DNA of 64,000 nucleotides from CBCYMI01 sp965183855 (GTDB taxonomy: Bacteria; Pseudomonadota; Alphaproteobacteria; Caulobacterales; Maricaulaceae): positions 1 through 64,000 of the forward strand of contig CBCYMI010000042.1 in assembly GCA_965183855.1 (NCBI GenBank). Direction: 5' to 3'. Below are positions 45,725 through 55,335 of the stretch, one piece after another (position 1 is the stretch's first letter; each line of letters opens with the position of its first letter). The notes beneath the pieces are model-generated. The model made no database searches. It was not told where the DNA came from and saw only the letters and a list, made by a program, of their open reading frames with translations. Both the position numbers and the translations under genes were made by a program.

Positions 45725-46049
45725 AGTATATGCCTGAAAATTCAAGATAAAGCATGATTTCTGTTTCTAATCTCAACTTATATTTTTTTTAAATCAAAGC
45801 TGGAAAACCTTGAGATTTAGCTCATGAATATAATGGAGGCATTAAAAGAATTATAAGATAAATAAAATATATTATTCATGTCGGCTTTCTATCTTTCATC
45901 CTAGTTTTTTCTTACAAAATCCTTAAAAAAATAACCAACAAAGCAGAGTATAAAAAGACGATCTGCTCAGAAAATCTAGCCAAAAGCAGAGAATAAATCT
46001 TAAGAATATTATAGCTTTTAAAGCCAGGTTTATAATCTAATGATTAAAC
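45725..46049. other. gene-free interval
   Basis: About 325 bases after the DUF799 remnant. No frame, RNA or repeat is recognised. Confidence 0.4.
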
Positions 46050-46153
46050 TTACTGTTTCTGATCATAAAATTTTCGTGCTTCTTCAAGCTCTGGCATATG
46101 TATCATCATCCAATCAACCAATTGATTGAGAGGCTTTACAGCACTATATCCCA

Positions 46154-46163
<10 letters not shown>
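46050..46163 (-). pseudogene. HxlR-type regulator, C-terminal fragment
   Basis: The last 37 codons and stop of a gene on the minus strand: LTALGYSAVKPLNQLVDWM, then MPELEEARKFYDQKQ. HxlR winged-helix regulators end in just this way (YxLTxxGxSxxPxLxxLxxWxxxH then ARxxFD). The upstream part is missing and sequence of a recombinase-type element follows, so the gene was cut when that element entered or was deleted. Confidence 0.5.
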
Positions 46164-47254
<1,091 letters not shown>

Positions 47255-47599
47255 ACAAATACACATTCTAAATAACTTTAAGAGCATGTTTAAAAAAGCC
47301 ATAGCGATATCTAACATATTTTATCCAGATGTGAAGCCCTAAAATGTTAAAAAATAAAATTAATGCTTAAATCTGGTTGCTTTCATGTATTTTTAAACCT
47401 ATCAAATTCTATTTTTATTCGATTTATATTAAATACTTTTTCCTTCCAGATCTTTGAAAAACACTCCCATAAAAAACAATCATGGCCTCCAGAAAAAAGA
47501 AATATATCAGAGTTTATTGACCTAACCTCGTTAAAGTTCTAAAAATATACCTAAACACTCAAATTGAACTCTGTTCACATTGCAAAGAGAGAAAATTAT
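47255..47599. other. gene-free interval between tRNA-fMet and the M28 peptidase
   Basis: 345 bases that must hold the tRNA promoter (leftward) and that of the peptidase gene (rightward). No other feature is seen. Confidence 0.4.
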
Positions 47600-49324
47600 A
47601 TGTACAAACCTATCTTAATTCTTTCAGGAATCATACTCTTTTCAGGACTTACTGCCTGCAAACCATCTCAAGAAACAAAGCAAGATAATAATCACAATAC
47701 AGCACAAAAAATATCTAGGAAAACTCAAAAAAAATTAACAGATTATCTAGATATTAAACAATTAGCACACCATATAAAAACTTTGTCCAGTGATGCATTC
47801 GAAGGTCGAGCACCTGCAACTCCTGGAGGTAAAAAAACCCGTCAATGGATCGTAGATCAATATAAAGCCATTAATCTAAAACCAGCAAATAAAGGAAGTT
47901 ATTTTCAAAAGGTTCCTTTAACTGAAAACACTCTAAATGAAAACACTTCTTATTTGAAGATTAGTCATAATGGAACCTCTCAAAATCTGAAAATAGGTCA
48001 AGATGCTGTTTTTGGAACAAAACAAACTAAAGAAAAAATTGCATTTAAAAATAGTGATCTGGTTTTTGTTGGTTATGGAATTATTGCTCCAGAATATGGC
48101 TGGAATGATTATAAAGATATCGATGTTAAAGGAAAAACCGTTATAATTTTAGTGAATGATCCTGGGTATGCAACTCAAAATCCAGATCTGTTTACTGGAA
48201 ATGCAATGACTTATTATGGACGTTGGACCTATAAATATGAAGAAGCTGCAAGACAAGGGGCAATTGCTGCACTTATTGTTCATGAAACCAAACCTGCAAG
48301 CTATCCATGGGGAGTTGTTAATTCAGGATGGCGAGGAGCTCAATATGATCTCGTTAAAACAGCTCTCTCCCCAAAACAACTCGCTTTAGAAGGCTGGATA
48401 CAGCTTGATATTGCAAAAACACTGTTTAAACAGGCAGGCTTAGAGTATCAAACCCTTAAAAAACAAGCAAAACAAAAAGACTTTAAAGCTGTCCCCATGA
48501 CAGGATTAAAAGCCGAAAGCCTTCTTAATAATAACCTTAAATATCTTGATTCTGCCAATGTTGCAGGCATGATCACAGGAACAAAACATCCAGATGAATA
48601 TGTCTTGTTTATGGCACATTGGGATCATTTGGGTAAAGAAAATGTCAAAGAAGGAGAAGACGGAATTTATAATGGTGCCGTTGATAATGCAACAGGAGTT
48701 GCAAGCATTTTGGAAATTGCAAAAGCCTTCTCAAAATATTCACCTGCTCCTGAACGTTCTTTGCTCTTTCTTGCTGTCACTGCTGAGGAATCTGGTTTAT
48801 TGGGATCCAAATATTTTGCAGAACATCCACTTGTTCCTCTTAAAGATATCGTTGCAGGCATTAACATAGATGCCATGCTTCCATTAGGAAAAACCAGAAA
48901 CCTATCTGTTATTGGCTATGGTGCTTCTGAGGTAGAAGATATTCTAAAAGATGAAGCCCAAAAATATCATAAAATACTTTCTCCTGATCCAAAGCCAGAA
49001 GCAGGTAGTTTTTATCGGTCTGATCATATTAATCTCGCTAAAAAAGGGGTGCCTATGATCTATGTGGATAATGGGGATGACCATATTGAAAAAGGAATAA
49101 GCTATGGGAATGCATTCTCATCTGATTATGTTAAAAACCGATATCATAAACCAACAGATGAGTATTCAGAAGATTGGGATTTAACAGGAATGATTGAAGA
49201 TTTAAGTATTCTTACAAATGTTGCAAAAACACTCGCCTATTCCAATCAATGGCCAAACTGGTATAAAGGAAATGAATTTAAAGCTATTCGAGATCAATCC
49301 AGAAAAAATATACCTGCACATTAA
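47600..49324 (+). CDS. M28-family zinc aminopeptidase, lipoprotein with PA domain
   Basis: 574 residues from ATG 47600, which follows GAGAGA. MYKPILILSGIILFSGLTAC is a lipoprotein signal with lipobox LTAC. A PA (protease-associated) domain is inserted at roughly 140-280 (VFVGYGIIAPEYGWNDYK, VKGKTVIILVNDPG). The catalytic M28 domain has, in order, the zinc ligands in FMAHWDHLG (His), GAVDNATGVASILEIA (bridging Asp), VTAEESGLLGSKYF (catalytic and ligand Glu), INIDAMLP (Asp) and SFYRSDHINLAKKGVP (His). All are present, so the enzyme should be active. It probably trims peptides in the envelope. Stands alone; a 12-bp hairpin follows 47 bases after the stop. Confidence 0.92.
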   Translation: MYKPILILSGIILFSGLTACKPSQETKQDNNHNTAQKISRKTQKKLTDYLDIKQLAHHIKTLSSDAFEGRAPATPGGKKTRQWIVDQYKAINLKPANKGSYFQKVPLTENTLNENTSYLKISHNGTSQNLKIGQDAVFGTKQTKEKIAFKNSDLVFVGYGIIAPEYGWNDYKDIDVKGKTVIILVNDPGYATQNPDLFTGNAMTYYGRWTYKYEEAARQGAIAALIVHETKPASYPWGVVNSGWRGAQYDLVKTALSPKQLALEGWIQLDIAKTLFKQAGLEYQTLKKQAKQKDFKAVPMTGLKAESLLNNNLKYLDSANVAGMITGTKHPDEYVLFMAHWDHLGKENVKEGEDGIYNGAVDNATGVASILEIAKAFSKYSPAPERSLLFLAVTAEESGLLGSKYFAEHPLVPLKDIVAGINIDAMLPLGKTRNLSVIGYGASEVEDILKDEAQKYHKILSPDPKPEAGSFYRSDHINLAKKGVPMIYVDNGDDHIEKGISYGNAFSSDYVKNRYHKPTDEYSEDWDLTGMIEDLSILTNVAKTLAYSNQWPNWYKGNEFKAIRDQSRKNIPAH

Positions 49325-49371
49325 AATGTAATTTGCTCTATTTGTATTATATCGTATAGGTTTTCTAATAA

Positions 49372-49401
49372 TGGCTAAATGCCAAAACAGGCATTTAGCC
49401 A
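49372..49401. terminator. perfect 12-bp hairpin after the M28 peptidase gene
   Basis: TGGCTAAATGCC (49372-49383) and GGCATTTAGCCA (49390-49401) pair fully with a six-base loop. No T-run follows, so it is either a weak or Rho-assisted terminator or a 3'-end stabiliser. Confidence 0.5.
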
Positions 49402-50046
49402 GATCTATAATGAGCTTGGATTAATACATTATGAGGATATACATTATGACGATTAGTATTTTTTAAAAATCAAGCTCTTTTATTAGCTGTGAATTTAACT
49501 TCAGAAATTACCAAGCTTGGCTCTTTACCGATTTTAAAAGCCAAAATGAACCCTGATTTACATATATCAAATACGTTAAGAATACAGGAAAAGGGAATGT
49601 ATGTATTTGGAAAACTGGATATTCAGTATAAATTTGACAAGATATCAAAAAAATATTTTCTCTCTTTTTCTGAAATACAAATCAAGGTTTTAAGTTTTAT
49701 CTTTTCGTATTCTCTACTTGACATTTTTTTCTTAAAAAATAAACTATATGTATATCTTTTTATTGCTATTTATCTTTTAAAAAGGACTGATCTATGTGAA
49801 ATTACTCTTTAAATAGGTCAATGATACAATAGGAATAATTAGAGAAAATGAAAATAATACCCTATTTTAAACGATTCTTTGAATACCCATCATTGATAAG
49901 ACAGAACATAGCCTTTTCAAATTAATTTACCAATAAAATGCTTAAAGAAAACAGCTGGTTTAGAATATCGTTCAAACTCTTTGAGGAAATACTTTTTTAA
50001 GTAAAATATACTTTCATTTACCTTCAAAAATCAGAAAGAAATAATC
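49402..50046. other. interval without a supported gene
   Basis: 645 bases before the GST-like gene. A 107-codon frame opens at GTG 49489 and ends at 49812 (LTSEITKLGSLPILKAKMNP, later FIFSYSLLDIFFLKNKLYVY). It has no ribosome site and no family I recognise; it may be the remains of a gene. Confidence 0.4.
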
Positions 50047-50652
50047 ATGAAACTCTATTATATATCTGGAAGCTGTGCCTTATCTTGCCATATCGTGCTA
50101 AACTGGATTGGAAAACCATATGAAGCAATTTCTGTTCAATATGGAGACCCAGAACTTTTAAAAGTCAATCCTCTCGGAATGGTGCCTGCCCTTATCGATC
50201 ATGATTTACCCCCTATGTCCCAAAATAGTGCCATTTTAAAATATCTCTCAGAAAAATATCCAGAAAAAAAACTTGGAGCAGATGATATCACAGAATCTTA
50301 TCAAATTAATTATTGGTCAGCCTTCTTAACAGGCGATTTACATCCAGCCTATTATCCTTTTTACGCACCTAATCGCTATATTGATCGAGAAGAAATCGAC
50401 CCCCAATTAATCAAGGAGATTAAAAGTGCAGCAAAAAAACGTATTCATAAATTCCTTTCATTTATAAATCAGCATTTGGAAAACAAAATCTGGATGATTG
50501 GTGATCGACGAACCATCATTGATGCGTATACTTTTGCCATTATTCGCTGGTCCATGCCTTTAAATGACTTCAATCATTTAAAAAAATATGCTAGCTTTAT
50601 GCTCGAAGATGAAGGGGTTCAAAACGCAATGAAGGAACAAGAGCTTCTATAA
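50047..50652 (+). CDS. glutathione S-transferase family protein
   Basis: 201 residues, the usual GST length. The N-terminal thioredoxin-like domain (1-78) shows MKLYYISGSCALSCHIVLN with Ser8/Cys10 near the active site, the cis-Pro motif GMVPALID, and SQNSAILKYLSEKYP, where the Gln-Asn-Ser replaces the common E/Q-S-x-A-I glutathione site. The all-helical C-terminal domain ends IGDRRTIIDAYTFAIIRW, equal to the N-capping box SIADAY. It resembles beta-class GSTs. It would conjugate or reduce using glutathione in the cytosol; the substrate is unknown. It is 71 bases upstream of thiC and in the same direction, though a functional link is doubtful. Confidence 0.88.
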   Translation: MKLYYISGSCALSCHIVLNWIGKPYEAISVQYGDPELLKVNPLGMVPALIDHDLPPMSQNSAILKYLSEKYPEKKLGADDITESYQINYWSAFLTGDLHPAYYPFYAPNRYIDREEIDPQLIKEIKSAAKKRIHKFLSFINQHLENKIWMIGDRRTIIDAYTFAIIRWSMPLNDFNHLKKYASFMLEDEGVQNAMKEQELL

Positions 50653-50723
50653 AGGAAATCCTCTTTATAAATAAATAGGTTTTTATCCATAAAACAAACG
50701 TATACATTACAGAAAGAAACTCT

Positions 50724-52559
50724 ATGATGAAATATGAGGCTGAGAATTTAACATCCGAAACCAAATGCGAACATAAGACTCAACCCGAGTGTGAATCCCA
50801 AAACAAATCGGGAATAGAAACAACCCTTACCATAGGTGCGCTTCCAGCTTCAGAAAAAATCTATCTTTCTCCTGAGAAATTTCCAGATCTTAAAATTCCT
50901 TTTCGTGAGATTACATTAAACGATCCTATCTTACCCAAGCTTAGATTATATGATACCTCTGGTTCTTATACCGAATCAAAAGGACAGATCGATATTCGAA
51001 AAGGAATTGATCGCACACAAAGAAATACATGGATAAATCAATACACAAATGTTCAAACCTATCAAGGAAGGGAACTCAAACAAGAAGATAATATGGCTTC
51101 TGAACATACCCTGACAGAATACTTTCCTATAAAGTATCATCCTCTTAAAAAAATGGACACAAAACAAGAAACACCTTTTACACAATATGAATTAGCAAAA
51201 GCTGGAATAATTACAAAAGAGATGATCTATGTTGCGTTTAGAGAGAACCTAGGTAGACAAAAAGCTCTTAAAGAGTTGCAACATCAAACGCAAAATCAAA
51301 ATGAATTGCCTCTCGAATATTACCAATTAATTACGCCTGAATTTGTTCGTTGTGAAATTGCAAAAGGACGTGCCATTATTCCTGCAAATATTAATCACCC
51401 AGAACTGGAACCCATGATTATAGGACGTAATTTTCTGGTTAAAATTAATGCTAATATCGGAGCATCCTCTTTAAAATGCTCTGTTGAAGACGAAGTTGAA
51501 AAAATGGTTTGGGCATTACGCTGGGGGGCAGATACCATTATGGATTTATCAACTGGAAAAAACATCCATAATATCCGTGAATGGATCATTAGAAATTGCC
51601 CAGCGCCTCTTGGCACAGTCCCTATCTATCAGGCTCTCGAAAAAGTCAAAGGGGAGGTAAGAAACCTTGATTGGGAAGTGATGAAAGACACACTGATTGA
51701 GCAATGTGAACAAGGTGTTGATTATTTTACGATCCATGCAGGCGTACGATTAAGTCATATCCCTCTTGCGCAAAAACGAATTACCAAAATCGTTTCAAGA
51801 GGAGGCTCTATAATGGCAAAATGGTGTATGGATTATCAAAAAGAAAGTTTTCTTTATGAACATTTCGAAGATATTTGTGATCTCATGCGTCAATATGATG
51901 TCTCCTTTTCTTTAGGAGACGGTCTAAGACCTGGATGTATTGCAGATGCAAATGATGAAGCACAATTTGCTGAATTAAAAACACTCGGAGAGCTAACAAA
52001 ACTTGCCTGGAATAAAGGATGCCAGGTTATGATTGAAGGACCAGGTCATGTTCCAATGCATAAAATTCAAGAAAATATGGAAAAGCAATTCAAATGGTGT
52101 CATGAAGCTCCTTTTTATACATTAGGTCCGCTTGCAACCGATATTGCTCCTGGATATGATCATATTACCAGTGCAATCGGTGCTGCAATGATTGGATATC
52201 AGGGAACCTCTATGCTCTGTTATGTCACACCGAAAGAACATTTGGGACTGCCAAATCGTGAAGATGTCAAACAAGGTGTGATTGCCTATAAAATTGCAGC
52301 GCATTCTGCAGACCTTGCCAAAGGACATCCATCCGCACAAATCCGTGATAATGCCTTGTCAAGAGCACGCTATGAATTTCGATGGGAAGATCAGTTTAAC
52401 CTTTCTCTGGATCCAGATACAGCACGTCAATATCATGATGAAATCCTACCTAAACAAGCTCAGAAAACAGCTTCTTATTGCTCAATGTGCGGTCCTAAGT
52501 TTTGTTCTATGAAAATCTCACAGGAATTAGATCAATTCATCGAAGAAAACTCGGGTTAA
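50724..52559 (+). CDS. thiC: phosphomethylpyrimidine synthase ThiC
   Basis: 611 residues, the expected length. ThiC is a radical SAM-type enzyme that rearranges 5-aminoimidazole ribotide to hydroxymethylpyrimidine phosphate for thiamine. Family blocks: RTQRNTWINQYTNVQTYQGR, GRAIIPANINHPELEPMIIG, MDLSTGKNIHNIREWI, EGPGHVPMHKIQENM and GPLATDIAPGYDHITSAIG. The C-terminal cluster motif CSMCGPKFC (Cys586, 589, 594; CX2CX4C) binds the [4Fe-4S] centre. thiC is commonly preceded by a TPP riboswitch; here only 71 bases separate it from the GST-like gene, which is too short, and no THI-box text is seen. No other thiamine gene is in view. Confidence 0.97.
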   Translation: MMKYEAENLTSETKCEHKTQPECESQNKSGIETTLTIGALPASEKIYLSPEKFPDLKIPFREITLNDPILPKLRLYDTSGSYTESKGQIDIRKGIDRTQRNTWINQYTNVQTYQGRELKQEDNMASEHTLTEYFPIKYHPLKKMDTKQETPFTQYELAKAGIITKEMIYVAFRENLGRQKALKELQHQTQNQNELPLEYYQLITPEFVRCEIAKGRAIIPANINHPELEPMIIGRNFLVKINANIGASSLKCSVEDEVEKMVWALRWGADTIMDLSTGKNIHNIREWIIRNCPAPLGTVPIYQALEKVKGEVRNLDWEVMKDTLIEQCEQGVDYFTIHAGVRLSHIPLAQKRITKIVSRGGSIMAKWCMDYQKESFLYEHFEDICDLMRQYDVSFSLGDGLRPGCIADANDEAQFAELKTLGELTKLAWNKGCQVMIEGPGHVPMHKIQENMEKQFKWCHEAPFYTLGPLATDIAPGYDHITSAIGAAMIGYQGTSMLCYVTPKEHLGLPNREDVKQGVIAYKIAAHSADLAKGHPSAQIRDNALSRARYEFRWEDQFNLSLDPDTARQYHDEILPKQAQKTASYCSMCGPKFCSMKISQELDQFIEENSG

Positions 52560-53009
52560 TATCCAAAACCCCAAATTTTTAACCTAATTTTCTCCTTCAG
52601 AAAAAGGAAAAATTAATAAACTGCGTTTTAAAAATGTCTGAGCTCTAATTTATGATTTAATTAGACAAGCTCTAAACAAGATGTGTTATTAAAATGGCAT
52701 CTCTTTTGATAAAATACATCCGTATTGCACACGCGCTCTGAAGCAATCATAAAAACAAAAACCCTGTTTGGAAACATCCCAAATCAATTAAGTTCAAAAC
52801 ACTATAATACAGTAATGTAGATATGATCGTGAACGCTTCTTAACAGATACACACCAAAGATGAAACCCGTGATCTATATGAAAGAGCACCTCATATTTCA
52901 TGGCATGAATGTTAGATTAACTTACATGGGTTCTATTTATCAGCATTTTCCAGCCTGTTCTTTCCATTTAGATTTTAAAAACAACTTGCCTCCAGAATAA
53001 AGCAATCCT
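52560..53009. other. gene-free interval between converging thiC and phoB
   Basis: 450 bases at the ends of two converging units. I see no hairpin with a T-run, no frame and no repeat. Confidence 0.4.
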
Positions 53010-53714
53010 CTATCGGTCTTGGTAATTCTCTCCGAAATCCAGAGCATATCCAATTGATCTTACCGTTCGGATCGGATCATAATCTCCTACCTTGTTAATT
53101 GCCTTTCTTAACCTTCCTATATGGACATCAACTGTGCGTGCATCAACATAAACATCCATTCCCCAAACTGTATTTAATAATTGCTCTCTACTAAAAACAC
53201 GTTTTGGCTTTTGAATCAAATGTAATAATAATCGATATTCAGTTGGTGCTAAATGGATCTCTTTACCTGACCTGATAACACGGCAGGTCTCTTGATTTAG
53301 AACAATATCTCCATAACTGAGTTTTTTCTCAATAAGACTCTGATTAACACGCCTTAATAATGAATGGACTCTGGCAAATAACTCATTCATTGAGAATGGT
53401 TTGATAATATAATCATCAGCTCCCGTATTCAAACCATGAATAAGATCTGTTTCTTCACCTCTTGCCGTTAACATAATAATTGGAATATCAGATAAGGTCT
53501 TATCAGCACGTAATTTTCGACAAACCTCAATACCTGAAATCTTGGGGAGCATCCAATCTAGTAAAATTAAATTAGGAGGTGTTTCCTCTGCACATAAAAG
53601 TGCTTCTTCTCCATCTTTTGCAAGACCTACCAGATACCCTTCTTTTTTAAGATTATAGCTTAACAATGTTGCCAATGCTTCTTCATCTTCAATAATCAGA
53701 ATTCTGGCTGTCAT
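53010..53714 (-). CDS. phoB: phosphate regulon response regulator PhoB
   Basis: 234 residues. Receiver domain with acidic pocket Glu9-Asp10, phosphoacceptor Asp53 (LILLDWMLPK), Thr in MLTARGEE and Lys in DDYIIKPFS. The C-terminal winged helix of the OmpR/PhoB class has EYRLLLHLIQKP, RVFSREQLLNTVWG, the recognition helix DARTVDVHIGRLRKAI and VRSIGYALD. Phosphorylated PhoB binds Pho boxes and activates phosphate-scavenging genes. The frame extends seven codons to a GTG at 53735; ATG 53714 with GGAAAG upstream gives the standard start. It is the last gene of pstC-pstA-pstB-phoU-phoB, while its kinase gene phoR lies upstream of pstC. Confidence 0.96.
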   Translation of the reverse strand: MTARILIIEDEEALATLLSYNLKKEGYLVGLAKDGEEALLCAEETPPNLILLDWMLPKISGIEVCRKLRADKTLSDIPIIMLTARGEETDLIHGLNTGADDYIIKPFSMNELFARVHSLLRRVNQSLIEKKLSYGDIVLNQETCRVIRSGKEIHLAPTEYRLLLHLIQKPKRVFSREQLLNTVWGMDVYVDARTVDVHIGRLRKAINKVGDYDPIRTVRSIGYALDFGENYQDR

Positions 53715-53753
53715 TATTCTTTCCATGTCTTGCACAGGATTTTAATCATTTTT

Positions 53754-54449
53754 TTAAAACCGTTTTGTTAACCCATCCTGTTTTGGACGCTCATGCGCCA
53801 TATTCTCTCCAGTTACAAGATAATGGACAACTTCTGCGATATTGGTTGCATGATCGCCAATACGTTCTAGATTCTTGGCAACAAATAAAAAATGAGCACA
53901 AACAGAAATCGTTCTTGGATCTTCCATCATATAGGTCAATAATTCACGAAATAGACTATTATAGTGCTCATCGACTTCTTCATCACGAAACCAAACATTA
54001 ACAGCAAGCTCAACAGATGTTCGACTATAGGAATCTAGAACATCCTTGAGCTGACGTACCACCAACATTCCCATATGTTCCATGCTTCTTGTTAACCCAA
54101 TCGTCTCAAGCCTGCTTAATAATAAGGTTCGTTTTGCAATATTTTTTGATAAATCTGCGATTCTTTCCAAATCTGTGGCAATCTTAAGTGCTGAAATTGT
54201 CGCTCTTAAATCCGATGCCATGGGCTGTCTAAGCGCAAACATTCGAATAACATCCCGCTCAAGTTCTTTTTGCAAATTATCAACATCATCATCCCTTGCA
54301 ATAACATTCTCGGCTAAAGGAACATCACGATTAACAAATGCTTTTACAACATCAGAAACCATTGCCTCTGCCATTCCACCAAGCCCCGCAATCTCTGAAG
54401 AAAGTCGCTCTAATTCTTCACCAAAAGATTTAACTGTATGTTCTGTCAT
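53754..54449 (-). CDS. phoU: phosphate signalling protein PhoU
   Basis: 231 residues. Two repeats of a three-helix PhoU bundle, each with an E/D-x3-D metal cluster (VIARDDDVDNLQKELERD and VWFRDEEVDEHYNSLFRE), then RIGDHATNIAEVVHYLVTGE at the end. PhoU links the PstSCAB transporter to PhoR and restrains phosphate uptake when phosphate is ample. The frame opens at TTG 54467, but ATG 54449, preceded by AGGATAGG, gives the normal MTEHTVKSFGEEL beginning. It lies 10 bases after pstB and about 40 before phoB. Confidence 0.96.
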   Translation of the reverse strand: MTEHTVKSFGEELERLSSEIAGLGGMAEAMVSDVVKAFVNRDVPLAENVIARDDDVDNLQKELERDVIRMFALRQPMASDLRATISALKIATDLERIADLSKNIAKRTLLLSRLETIGLTRSMEHMGMLVVRQLKDVLDSYSRTSVELAVNVWFRDEEVDEHYNSLFRELLTYMMEDPRTISVCAHFLFVAKNLERIGDHATNIAEVVHYLVTGENMAHERPKQDGLTKRF

Positions 54450-54459
54450 TAAACCTATC

Positions 54460-55335
54460 CTATCCAAAACGTCCTGTGATATAATCCTGTGTTTTCTGAT
54501 CTTTTGGATTTGTAAAAATATCTTCCGTTAAACCAGATTCGATTAAAAAACCCATATGAAAAAAAGCTGTCTTTTGAGATACACGAGCAGCTTGAGCCAT
54601 TGAATGCGTTACAATAATAATACAATAATTCTCACGCAATTCATCAATTAACTCTTCAATAATAGCGGTTGCAATTGGATCCAAAGCAGAACAAGGCTCA
54701 TCCATCAAAATAACTTCTGGATTAACCGCAATTGCGCGCGCAATCACAAGTCTTTGCTGTTGACCTCCAGATAATCCTGTTCCTGGTTGTTTTAACCGAT
54801 CAGACACTTCTTTCCATAAACCTGCACGTTTTAAACTGTTTTCGACAATATAATCGAGCTCTTCTCTTGTATTTGCAATCCCATGTATTCTAGGACCATA
54901 AGCAACATTATCATAAATGCTTTTTGGAAATGGATTTGGTTTTTGAAAAACCATACCAACCCGAGCCCTTAAAACAACAGGATCAACAGAGCGACTATAA
55001 ATATCACTTCCGTCAATATTAACCTCCCCTTTAACCTTACATTGGTCAATTGTGTCATTCATGCGGTTAATACATCGAAGAAAAGTTGACTTTCCACATC
55101 CTGAAGGACCGATCAGAGATGTTACGCTTCTGTCTGGAATATCAATCGAGACATTAAACAATGCCTGCTTTTCATCATAAAAAACAGACACATCCCGTGC
55201 AGATACTTTAATATCTCTGTTTGAAGCCATAACAGAGGTTTCTTTTATACTTTCTTGTACAGGAGACTCTATCACCATTTTCTGAACCTTTTCTTCATTT
55301 CTAACTATATCCAGTTCTACTCTATCTTCTTGCAT
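54460..55335 (-). CDS. pstB: phosphate ABC transporter ATP-binding protein PstB
   Basis: 291 residues. ABC ATPase powering phosphate import: Walker A GPSGCGKST, Q-loop VFQKPNPFP (the typical PstB form), signature LSGGQQQRL, Walker B VILMDEPCSALDP and switch His in IIIVTHSMAQA. It carries an N-terminal extension of about 35 charged residues before the usual MASNRDIKVSARDVSVFY opening; ATG there (residue 36) is an alternative start. The upstream ATG at 55335 has GGAG six bases before it and shares a base with the pstA stop (TGATG), so it is chosen. Confidence 0.96.
   Translation of the reverse strand: MQEDRVELDIVRNEEKVQKMVIESPVQESIKETSVMASNRDIKVSARDVSVFYDEKQALFNVSIDIPDRSVTSLIGPSGCGKSTFLRCINRMNDTIDQCKVKGEVNIDGSDIYSRSVDPVVLRARVGMVFQKPNPFPKSIYDNVAYGPRIHGIANTREELDYIVENSLKRAGLWKEVSDRLKQPGTGLSGGQQQRLVIARAIAVNPEVILMDEPCSALDPIATAIIEELIDELRENYCIIIVTHSMAQAARVSQKTAFFHMGFLIESGLTEDIFTNPKDQKTQDYITGRFG

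Noticed and set aside
49489..49812. 107-codon frame starting at GTG
   Set aside because: No ribosome site and no recognised domain; the N-terminal side seems broken. Kept only as a note in the interval entry.
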